DNA from: an uncultured Leptolyngbya sp.
Lineage (GTDB): Bacteria; Cyanobacteriota; Cyanobacteriia; Phormidesmidales; Phormidesmidaceae
Length of the DNA stretch: 5,165 nucleotides
Reading direction: 5' to 3'
Assembly: GCA_937899365.1 (NCBI GenBank)
Contig: CALBPH010000795.1
Coordinates: 1-5,165 of the forward strand
In this document: one piece after another, positions 1 to 4,318 of the stretch
Numbering within the stretch: the first letter of the stretch is position 1
Layout of the letters: the number at the start of each line of letters is the position of its first letter
The notes under the pieces: generated by a model
Database searches by the model: none
What the model was told of the DNA's origin: nothing
Seen by the model: the letters and a program-made list of their open reading frames with translations, nothing else
Made by a program: the position numbers and the translations under genes

Positions 1-931
1 GACCCTTGATCAGGGCTGGAGAATAGTGTGTGTCGATCTGTCGCATCTGCTCTAACCGCTCTGGGTCGGGCACTAGTTCGACCTCCAGGGGGAGTTCAAC
101 GGCCTCGCCCCCAGGGGGAAATTCCACCGTGGCCCCCAGCCAATAGCGATTCTCTCCTAAGGGGACTAAATTGATATCGTGACCGTTAATCACGGGCTGA
201 AAATTGTCATGGCCCAGGGGCTGATCAAGCTCAATTTCTAGGGCTTGCCCCAATACTGGGATCATGGGCAATGGTTCGGTGCCAATTTGGCTAAGGTCGG
301 CGGAGTCTAGCCCTGCTGAGATTACGACCCAATCAACGTCTAGGGTCTCTTCGGGTAGCTGTAGCTGAGAGCAGCAGCCCGCCTGGGTTTTTAAGCCTAG
401 AACGGGGCTTTGCCAGTGGGTGATCATGCCTCGGCGTTGGGCCGCTTCCACCAGGGCCAAGGTCAGCTCTTGGGGGTGAACCTGACCATCTTGGGGGGAA
501 TAAATCGCCGCTGTTACCCCCTGGGCATCAATCTGGGGGCAGTGCTGCCGTAGCTGGTCGGGGGACCAAATTTCTAAGGGATAGCCCTGGGTGGCGCGCT
601 TCTCTTGCAGCGACTGCCAGCGGGGCAACTGTTCTGGGTCAAAACATAAGCTGAGCAACCCTTGAATGTGGGGAACGGGTCGTCCTAGGGTCTCTTCTAA
701 CTCAGGAATTAATGTCTTGTATCGTTCAATGCTATCTCGCCGCAGTCGCCAGTTGCGGCCTTTGACTTTATGGCTAATGATACCCATTAAAACGCCCAAG
801 GCTGCTTGGGTAGAGCCTTGGGCTGGGTTCCCTTGATCGATGACATGAATCTCTAAATCGCTATGACCACTGAGTTCGTACGCAATCGTGGCACCAACGA
901 TGCCACAGCCGACAATAGCAATTCGTGTCAT
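1..931 (-). CDS. FAD-dependent oxidoreductase, DAO (D-amino acid/glycine oxidase-like) family, 3' end missing
   Basis: The frame is open from an ATG at 929-931 to the left edge, giving 310 residues with no stop, so the C-terminus lies outside the window. The N-terminus is a dinucleotide-binding beta-alpha-beta fold: IAIVGCGIVGATIAYEL with GxGxxG at residues 8-13, and Asp32 at the end of the second strand, where the FAD ribose is normally held. GSTQAALGVL (residues 39-48) matches the second FAD-contacting segment of DAO-family enzymes. RYWLGATVE (about 262-270) matches the conserved strand near the active site of glycine oxidase/ThiO-like members. Family members oxidise amine substrates such as glycine or D-amino acids in the cytoplasm. 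The substrate here cannot be read, and ThiO itself is only one possibility. About 50-70 residues should be missing by comparison with usual family length. The gene starts 20 bp after psbQ, and its upstream bases are pyrimidine-rich with no Shine-Dalgarno sequence, which suggests translation coupled to psbQ. Confidence 0.88.
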   Translation of the reverse strand, partial: MTRIAIVGCGIVGATIAYELSGHSDLEIHVIDQGNPAQGSTQAALGVLMGIISHKVKGRNWRLRRDSIERYKTLIPELEETLGRPVPHIQGLLSLCFDPEQLPRWQSLQEKRATQGYPLEIWSPDQLRQHCPQIDAQGVTAAIYSPQDGQVHPQELTLALVEAAQRRGMITHWQSPVLGLKTQAGCCSQLQLPEETLDVDWVVISAGLDSADLSQIGTEPLPMIPVLGQALEIELDQPLGHDNFQPVINGHDINLVPLGENRYWLGATVEFPPGGEAVELPLEVELVPDPERLEQMRQIDTHYSPALIKG

Positions 932-951
932 GGATAATGGGTTAGGTGGGG

Positions 952-1410
952 TTATTCGGTGGGGACCAAATCTGTAAATGTGCTCAAGTCTTTGGCAAAT
1001 CTGACGTAGGCCCGATTGGTGCGGTCAAAGTCAAAGGCACCCACTGCGGCACTCATGGCTTCCAGGTCGGCTGAGACTTCGTCCGCGGTTGCTAAGACGT
1101 AGGCTTTATCGGCCGGTAACAGCTGAAACGCCAGGCGGTTCATACTGGTCCTGAGATCGCCCAAAGGTCCGTGGATAAAATTATCGATGTTGGCCCAATT
1201 CTTATTACGGATGTAACCAGCCAGCTCAGGCAAACGTTGTTTTGAACGTTGGATGCTGCCAGCGTAGATGGCAATCTGTGAGAGCTGATCGGCTGAGTAG
1301 GTGGTGGGTACAGCCGCCTTACCGCCAGAACTACAGCTTACCAATAGGGTTGCGATCGCAACTAAACAGATGCCCATTATCGATCGCGTCAGTGATCGAA
1401 ACCGTTCCAT
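952..1410 (-). CDS. psbQ: Photosystem II lipoprotein CyanoQ (PsbQ)
   Basis: This encodes a 152-residue lipoprotein that binds the lumenal face of photosystem II and helps stabilise the oxygen-evolving complex (family knowledge). The basic N-terminus (MERFRSLTR) is followed by a hydrophobic stretch and the lipobox LLVSC. Cys26 is the lipidated residue, so the protein should be exported and anchored in the thylakoid membrane. The mature part is mostly helical, fitting the PsbQ four-helix bundle. Its block NWANIDNFIHGPLGDLR, followed by LAFQLLPAD, resembles the Synechocystis CyanoQ region around W..(T/N)(Y/F)IHGPLG.LR..M..L..LLP. Length is normal for CyanoQ. The frame also allows a TTG start at 1419, but that leaves only 2 nt after the AGGAG at 1422-1426. 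The ATG at 1410 has an 11-nt spacing and is preferred. It is the first gene of a minus-strand pair with the oxidoreductase downstream. Confidence 0.92.
   Translation of the reverse strand: MERFRSLTRSIMGICLVAIATLLVSCSSGGKAAVPTTYSADQLSQIAIYAGSIQRSKQRLPELAGYIRNKNWANIDNFIHGPLGDLRTSMNRLAFQLLPADKAYVLATADEVSADLEAMSAAVGAFDFDRTNRAYVRFAKDLSTFTDLVPTE
1352..1359. repeat. HIP1 octamer (GCGATCGC) in psbQ
   Basis: An exact HIP1 palindrome lies in the signal-peptide region of psbQ. It is within a longer palindrome, GTTGCGATCGCAAC (1349-1362). Confidence 0.9.
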
Positions 1411-1418
1411 AACCTGCA

Positions 1419-1442
1419 ATGCTCCTAAAAATGCTCCTAAAA
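1419..1442 (-). repeat. 12-bp tandem duplication carrying a doubled ribosome-binding site of psbQ
   Basis: The plus-strand unit ATGCTCCTAAAA occurs twice without interruption (1419-1430 and 1431-1442). On the psbQ strand each unit reads TTTTAGGAGCAT, so the leader has two identical AGGAG motifs (1434-1438 and 1422-1426). The proximal one is 11 nt from the ATG at 1410. The distal one is 23 nt away and too far to act on that start. The repeat is seen directly; any effect on translation is inference. Confidence 0.85.
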
Positions 1443-1464
1443 TCTAGCCGCTAAACGGGCTAGA
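1443..1464 (-). promoter_or_regulatory. Hairpin in the psbQ 5' leader
   Basis: TCTAGCC (1443-1449) and GGCTAGA (1458-1464) form a perfect 7-bp inverted repeat around an 8-nt loop. It lies between the candidate -10 box and the doubled AGGAG repeat, so it would be transcribed into the psbQ leader RNA just upstream of the ribosome-binding site. There is no U-tract after it, so it is not a terminator. A role in mRNA stability or translation is possible but unproven. Confidence 0.5.
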
Positions 1465-1472
1465 CCCCGCTA

Positions 1473-1497
1473 ATTATAGTACGTCAATCCAGGTCAA
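1473..1497 (-). promoter_or_regulatory. Candidate psbQ promoter with tandem TTGAC motifs
   Basis: On the minus strand a consensus TATAAT lies at 1478-1473, which would place the transcript start near 1466 and give a leader of about 56 nt. No -35 hexamer has the usual 16-18 bp spacing: the nearest TTGACC (1497-1492) is only 13 bp upstream. Instead TTGAC occurs twice, exactly 10 bp apart (1497-1493 and 1487-1483), one helical turn. This fits a promoter helped by a factor that binds direct repeats, but no specific regulator is recognised. Confidence 0.5.
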
Positions 1498-1550
1498 AAT
1501 CACTTTCCCGCCCCCCTGACCAAGGGCTGCCAATCGCAATATACGACGCC

Positions 1551-1577
1551 CAGTTTCAACGAAATGCATTGAAACTG
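1551..1577. repeat. Perfect 9-bp inverted repeat, candidate operator
   Basis: CAGTTTCAA (1551-1559) and TTGAAACTG (1569-1577) are exact reverse complements separated by 9 bp. The right arm contains the TTGAAA that is the best -35 candidate for plus-strand transcription. Centre-to-centre spacing of the arms is 18 bp. There is no T-run on either side, so it is not an intrinsic terminator. A dimeric repressor or activator site is the simplest reading. Confidence 0.6.
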
Positions 1578-1597
1578 TATGACTCTAGGCATATCAA
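1569..1597 (+). promoter_or_regulatory. Candidate sigma-70-type promoter for the plus-strand small genes
   Basis: TTGAAA (1569-1574) and TATCAA (1592-1597) are separated by exactly 17 bp, matching five and four of six consensus bases respectively. Transcription would begin near 1604, leaving a leader of about 228 nt before the gene at 1832. The -35 element sits inside the right arm of the inverted repeat at 1551-1577, so a bound protein would block or modulate it. It is divergent from the psbQ promoter about 100 bp away. Confidence 0.35.
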
Positions 1598-1679
1598 GGG
1601 TTATGCATTTTTGCCGTTGCTGATTTAAGGGGATGAACCGATCTGGAAGCTATGGGATGCGCCCATGTTTGCCAGATAA

Positions 1680-1811
1680 ATTCATACCGGGGATCAGCCG
1701 AAGAATCGGAATCAGATTGAACCAGTGGCTAAGGAGCAACTGACAACGTTTGAGGGTAAGGGGATTTCTGTCTGCGATCGCGCTGTGTATGGCGACGGCT
1801 ATTGTAATTGA
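1680..1811 (+). pseudogene. Possible gene remnant or short unrecognised coding stretch before the 1832 gene
   Basis: Between a TAA at 1677 and a TGA at 1809 this frame is open for 43 codons. It reads like a real hydrophilic protein (for example KNRNQIEPVAKEQL and, at its C-terminal end, CDRAVYGDGYCN), with two cysteines near the end. It has no ATG; the only plausible internal start is a GTG at 1725, which would give 28 residues and has no clear Shine-Dalgarno spacing. The same frame upstream of the TAA (1629-1676) reads GDEPIWKLWDAPMFAR, which also looks protein-like, so a decayed gene with an in-frame stop is possible. It ends 20 bp before the next ATG. No family is recognised. Confidence 0.2.
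1774..1781. repeat. HIP1 octamer in the possible gene remnant
   Basis: An exact GCGATCGC lies within the protein-like stretch that ends at 1811. It is read there as part of the codons for CDRA. Confidence 0.9.
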
Positions 1812-1831
1812 GATAACGGAGAATCAAGGCG

Positions 1832-2176
1832 ATGGACTTAGTGAATTTGGCGAAAGAGACCCAAGGTTTAATCCAGGGGTCCCATGATACCCGACTACAA
1901 ATTTACGAGCAGGGGAAGAGATTGGCCCATCTACAAAAACTCGATGCGATCGCGATCGCTCGATTTAATTCGGTGATTGCTATGGATAAAGCCTTGACCA
2001 ATGCCGATAAACGAAAAGCTGCACTAACTGAGCTGAAAGCGAGTGACGACGACTATCTTGCGATCGAAGCTGAGACCGAAACCATTCGCAATGAGACTGA
2101 ACTGTTGCGGATTGAACTGCAGTTTAAATCGGACATGATCAAACTCAATCTTGCATTGATCAACGCCCAGCCATAA
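1832..2176 (+). CDS. Small helical/coiled-coil protein of unknown function
   Basis: This 114-residue soluble protein has no signal peptide or membrane segment. It is almost free of glycine and proline after residue 28. It is rich in Glu, Lys, Asp, Leu and Ala in patterns that predict long helices, particularly residues 50-112, where leucine and isoleucine recur at heptad-like spacing (LLRIELQFKSDMIKLNLALI). It may form a coiled coil or helical hairpin. There is no cysteine, tryptophan or recognisable catalytic motif. The ATG at 1832 is preceded by GGAG at 1818-1821 with a 10-nt gap. Two overlapping HIP1 octamers (1946-1959) lie inside the gene and encode the DAIAIA segment. The only upstream promoter candidate is at 1569-1597. 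I do not recognise a family; the function is unknown. Confidence 0.72.
   Translation: MDLVNLAKETQGLIQGSHDTRLQIYEQGKRLAHLQKLDAIAIARFNSVIAMDKALTNADKRKAALTELKASDDDYLAIEAETETIRNETELLRIELQFKSDMIKLNLALINAQP
1946..1959. repeat. Two overlapping HIP1 octamers
   Basis: GCGATCGCGATCGC contains two exact HIP1 sites sharing two bases (1946-1953 and 1952-1959). They lie in the 114-residue gene, where they encode the alternating Ala-Ile run. Confidence 0.9.
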
Positions 2177-2208
2177 TCACCCTGCCTTGCCCGTGGAATG
2201 TGGGTGAT
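2176..2208 (+). repeat. 7-bp inverted repeat just after the 1832 gene
   Basis: ATCACCC (2176-2182, beginning at the last base of the stop codon) and GGGTGAT (2202-2208) are exact reverse complements around a 19-nt loop. No T-run follows, so it is a weak candidate for a transcript end or mRNA-stabilising structure and not a clear terminator. Confidence 0.3.
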
Positions 2209-2299
2209 GGGTCTGAGCTTTGGCTCTCTTTTCGCAACCATAAAATCATGATGAACAAACCGATTCAACTGCCAGCACACAGCAAGAAAGGGGTGATAT

Positions 2300-2338
2300 G
2301 CGATCGCACTTTAATGCGTCGGTACCCCCTGCGATCGC
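2300..2338. repeat. Pair of HIP1 octamers upstream of the small membrane protein gene
   Basis: Exact GCGATCGC sites lie at 2300-2307 and 2331-2338, 31 bp apart. Both are between the two candidate starts of the membrane protein gene. Confidence 0.9.
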
Positions 2339-2411
2339 ACCGATAGATACATCAGACAAACGGGTTTACTGTTATGGGTTAGTTAGACTAGGGCCACTAA
2401 AAGGGGGATTT

Positions 2412-2600
2412 ATGAACATAGGTGAATTACTAAAAATCAGTATCCTTGTTGCCATTATGGCTGTCATCATCGTCGCCATTATTGAGCAGATCTCGAATAT
2501 TACAGAGCCTTCGCAAGAAACGGAACAGCGGACGAATGAGCTGAGGATATCAAAGAGCAGCCCCTGGATAATGCCAGAGGCTGTTGTTAAAGACATCTAG
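2412..2600 (+). CDS. Small single-pass membrane protein of unknown function
   Basis: The chosen ATG at 2412 follows AGGGGG (2402-2407) with a 4-nt gap and gives 62 residues. Residues 9-24 (ISILVAIMAVIIVAII) form one strongly hydrophobic helix that should span a membrane. Lys8 precedes it and Glu25 follows. The C-terminal tail, about 38 residues, is polar and charged (TEPSQETEQRTNELR), with no cysteines and no known motif. An in-frame ATG at 2298, also preceded by AAGGGG, would extend the protein to 100 residues. That extension contains two HIP1 sites and has no recognisable fold, so the short form is preferred. No family is recognised. The membrane segment makes a real gene more likely than chance, but the small size limits certainty. 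Confidence 0.5.
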   Translation: MNIGELLKISILVAIMAVIIVAIIEQISNITEPSQETEQRTNELRISKSSPWIMPEAVVKDI

Positions 2601-2691
2601 CCACTAAGGATGTGGACAGAGTACGCCTAGGGTCTCATTAGTTAGGAACCAGTATTTACTTTTTTGATAGCCTTGGGAAATTTATAGAAGC

Positions 2692-2710
2692 ATACATCAA
2701 CAGTATGTAT
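2692..2710. repeat. 6-bp inverted repeat upstream of the 2765 gene
   Basis: ATACAT (2692-2697) and ATGTAT (2705-2710) are exact reverse complements with a 7-bp spacer. The sequence ATGTATTCT that begins at the right arm (2705-2713) is repeated directly at 2743-2751, 38 bp further on. These are small but clustered symmetries in the only upstream region of the next gene, so they are candidate regulatory sites. Confidence 0.3.
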
Positions 2711-2742
2711 TCTCTGAGCCAACGCTAGGAGAATGGGAAACA

Positions 2743-2781
2743 ATGTATTCTATTTATAAGAATTATGGCTGTCATTACTGA
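2743..2781 (+). promoter_or_regulatory. Possible 12-codon leader peptide overlapping the start of the 2765 gene
   Basis: An ATG at 2743 lies 11 nt after AGGAG (2727-2731) and opens a 12-residue frame, MYSIYKNYGCHY, ending at TGA 2779-2781. It overlaps the first 17 bases of the 2765 gene in another frame. The 2765 ATG itself has no good ribosome-binding site, so ribosomes loaded at 2743 could deliver translation to it. The peptide is rich in tyrosine (4 of 12). This is inference from spacing alone. Confidence 0.2.
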
Positions 2782-2992
2782 CTCCTCCGAACTCACGGTT
2801 GAAATGGAGGTTATGGAATCTCTAACCATTGAGCAAATGGTTGTGGTCGCTGAGTGGTTACTCTCTGGAATTGAATGGAGTGAAGATGAAGGCCACCCTT
2901 TCCATGATTCTAAAAGTTTGGAGGGTATGGCTCACCGGTTACGTGGGTTAGCTCAAATTAAACAGTTTCAGGCAGTATTGATCGCGAGGTAG
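2765..2992 (+). CDS. Small acidic protein of unknown function
   Basis: This 75-residue soluble protein is acidic in its first two thirds (many Glu and Asp, including EWSEDEGHPF) and basic near the end (HRLRGLAQIKQFQAVLIAR). It likely holds two short helices: residues 20-34 (IEQMVVVAEWLLSG), with a conserved-looking Trp, and residues 51-72. There is no membrane segment, signal peptide or cysteine. The ATG at 2765 has only a weak TAAGAA upstream. Internal ATGs at 2804 and 2813 would shorten it by 13 or 16 residues, but neither has better spacing. No family is recognised. It is separated from the preceding gene by 164 bp, so it may have its own promoter. Whether it is a real gene rests mainly on length and composition. 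Confidence 0.5.
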   Translation: MAVITDSSELTVEMEVMESLTIEQMVVVAEWLLSGIEWSEDEGHPFHDSKSLEGMAHRLRGLAQIKQFQAVLIAR

Positions 2993-3056
2993 CATTCCAG
3001 GTGCTTTGAAGTACTAATTTCACATATACGCAAGAAAAGACTTTTCTGATCTAAAT

Positions 3057-3086
3057 AAAAACCCCTTGGCCTAATTAGGTCAAGGG
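3057..3086 (-). terminator. Strong intrinsic terminator (minus strand)
   Basis: CCCTTGGCCT (3063-3072) and AGGTCAAGGG (3077-3086) pair over 10 bp, with one G-U wobble, around an AATT loop. Read on the minus strand the hairpin is followed by GG and then UUUUUAUUU (plus-strand A-run 3061-3057 and beyond), the classical layout. On the plus strand it is followed by ATAATAATG, so it would not terminate the 2765 gene efficiently. It lies about 345 bp beyond the FecR stop and behind a second terminator. Confidence 0.8.
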
Positions 3087-3236
3087 ATAATAATGAGAAG
3101 GTTATGGTAAAGCCCCTTTTGTCGTACAGATTTATTTCTGCGTTATCAAAAATGACTGTTAAATGGTTTTGAGAGTTGCTGGTGTTCAAGCTATTAAGCG
3201 CTTTAGCTTAGAAAGTATCGGCAATTCCTCCTACGG

Positions 3237-3258
3237 AAAAGCCCAGCTAGAGCTGGGC
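3237..3258 (-). terminator. Intrinsic terminator downstream of the FecR gene (minus strand)
   Basis: GCCCAGC (3241-3247) and GCTGGGC (3252-3258) form a GC-rich 7-bp stem with loop TAGA. On the minus strand the stem is followed directly by TTTT (3240-3237). It is 172 bp past the FecR stop codon and is the first good transcript end for that gene. The short U-run makes it moderate, which may explain the second terminator at 3057-3086. Confidence 0.7.
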
Positions 3259-3430
3259 GTTAGTACTATTCATGCATAGGAGCACAGACACCTACAACTA
3301 TATTAAGTCGCAGGTACCGTCCTAGCCTTCTTTGATACATCAGCTAGGCATCTTAAGGCCTTCTTTAGGATCATCCCCGCAATGGAAAACTTTCCTGAAT
3401 GTTGTTGCGTATCAACTGCTCATCGTCTCT

Positions 3431-4318
3431 CTATCGGTCAAAGTTGTGAGCTAACCAACGAAATAAGCTATGGTCGCGTGTCTCTCCAACCGGATTTTGT
3501 ACGGTTGCAAGAACGCGATGCCTACGTCTAGCTAATGGAATTTTTTCCTCAAAATAACCAGCACGGCTAGTGGTAATCTCTTGCTCGTCCACAAACAGGG
3601 TGTTAGCAGCATCAATGCGGCCTGATATGTATAAATGATCGCTTTGCCACTCATGAGTATGCCATTGAATATCAAGGTCACGATCCAGAGTTCGAGCGGG
3701 TGTGGGTGGTTCTCCTGGACGAACAATTGAAACCATGCCCGCATCTACAGGCACTGAAACAGATTGAGCACTGGCTTCTACTTGCCCCTCTAAGGTGGCA
3801 ATACCGGTTCTGCCATCCTTTGCCACCGATACTCCAAAGATGGTTCCTCTGACAGCAGCTGTACCGCTGGGTGTGTGAAGCTCTAAACGTGAATTTGGGT
3901 TACTAAAGGGGCGTACCTGAGCACGTGCTTGACCTTGTGGGATATCGAGAACAGTGACCCGAGCACCATCAGGTAAAACCGATAGTTGCTGAATTGTTAT
4001 GCGAGTATTCTGAGCGACTGCTACGGAACCAATGCCGCTATCAACAGACAGATTGGCACTAGACCGATTTCCTGTCACAAGGCTGTGTCCTACTGCTGAT
4101 AAGCGATCCCCCTTCTGAGCATTTTTACTGTTGCCCGTTCGGGTTGTCACAGTACCTGAAAAACGTTCTACTTGCAGCCAACGACCAGGTACAGACTGAG
4201 CCCGCAAACCCTGAGCAAAAGGAATACTAATAGTAGTCGCAACTAGGAGAGAACTCAATGCTAGCCGCCGCAATAACTTAGGGTGTGTTGAGGAACGGGT
4301 GCTTATGGTTTTTAACAT
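3431..4318 (-). CDS. Exported FecR-domain protein with C-terminal Ig-like domain
   Basis: This encodes 295 residues from the ATG at 4318. Residues 1-40 form a signal peptide: a basic start (K3, R8, K14, R17, R18), a hydrophobic core ALSSLLVATTISIPFA, and probable cleavage after LRA40. Residues about 50-185 match the FecR domain, including FSGTVTTRTG and the hallmark TPSGTAAVRGTIFGVSV (149-165), followed by DGRTGIATLEGQV. Residues about 210-285 (HLYISGRIDAANTLFVDEQEI, then a GYFEEKIPL-like strand) look like a bacterial Ig-like beta-sandwich. In iron uptake FecR transmits a signal to a sigma factor. Exported cyanobacterial FecR-domain proteins are a different, poorly understood group, probably acting in the periplasm or outside the cell. 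No sigma factor or TonB receptor is adjacent. The frame extends to a TTG at 4417, but the signal peptide favours the ATG at 4318. That ATG has no Shine-Dalgarno sequence. Confidence 0.85.
   Translation of the reverse strand: MLKTISTRSSTHPKLLRRLALSSLLVATTISIPFAQGLRAQSVPGRWLQVERFSGTVTTRTGNSKNAQKGDRLSAVGHSLVTGNRSSANLSVDSGIGSVAVAQNTRITIQQLSVLPDGARVTVLDIPQGQARAQVRPFSNPNSRLELHTPSGTAAVRGTIFGVSVAKDGRTGIATLEGQVEASAQSVSVPVDAGMVSIVRPGEPPTPARTLDRDLDIQWHTHEWQSDHLYISGRIDAANTLFVDEQEITTSRAGYFEEKIPLARRRHRVLATVQNPVGETRDHSLFRWLAHNFDR

Larger units (their letters stand above)
2993..3430. other. 438-bp gene-free stretch between the small plus-strand genes and the FecR gene
   Basis: No convincing gene is found on either strand. 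The stretch holds two minus-strand intrinsic terminators (3057-3086 and 3237-3258), listed separately, and several smaller symmetries. AGAAAAG/CTTTTCT flank a single base at 3033-3047. CCTAGC/GCTAGG lie at 3321-3326 and 3343-3348. GGAAA/TTTCC flank two bases at 3384-3395. GCCTTCTTT is directly repeated at 3325-3333 and 3358-3366. On the minus strand AGGAGGAATT occurs at about 3234-3225 but no ATG follows it. This is most likely the 3' untranslated region of the FecR gene plus spacer. A small RNA between the two terminators is possible but unproven. Confidence 0.45.

Noticed and set aside
340..706. CTAGGGTCTCTTC occurring twice, with a shorter copy near 2627
   Set aside because: The two longer copies encode Glu-Glu-Thr-Leu in the same codons of the oxidoreductase. 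The third is only 11 bp. Coincidence is sufficient.
1633..1743. 36-codon plus-strand frame starting at ATG 1633
   Set aside because: AAGGGG touches the ATG too closely to serve it, and the frame overlaps the more protein-like frame ending at 1811.
1600..1830. Possible insertion-sequence fragment near 1610-1640
   Set aside because: No terminal inverted repeats, target duplication or transposase-like translation could be found.
2053..2280. Minus-strand open frame of 75 codons opposite the end of the 114-residue gene
   Set aside because: It overlaps the better-supported plus-strand gene, has no good ribosome-binding site, and its composition looks like an antisense reading.
2248..2346. 32-codon plus-strand frame starting with two ATGs
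   Set aside because: It has no Shine-Dalgarno sequence, overlaps the extended frame of the membrane protein, and its residues look random.
2372..2596. Minus-strand open frame opposite the small membrane protein gene
   Set aside because: Its hydrophobic part is the mirror of the membrane helix codons on the plus strand, and it shows no independent signal.
3104..3172. 22-codon frame after GAGAAGG
   Set aside because: It is too short, and the Shine-Dalgarno spacing is only about 2 nt. Nothing else supports it.
2968..3189. Minus-strand open frame of 73 codons
   Set aside because: It runs straight through the strong minus-strand terminator at 3057-3086, so it would not be transcribed to its end.
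3532..3744. Second minus-strand frame within the FecR gene
   Set aside because: It is fully inside the FecR coding region in another frame, and the FecR frame has clear domain matches.
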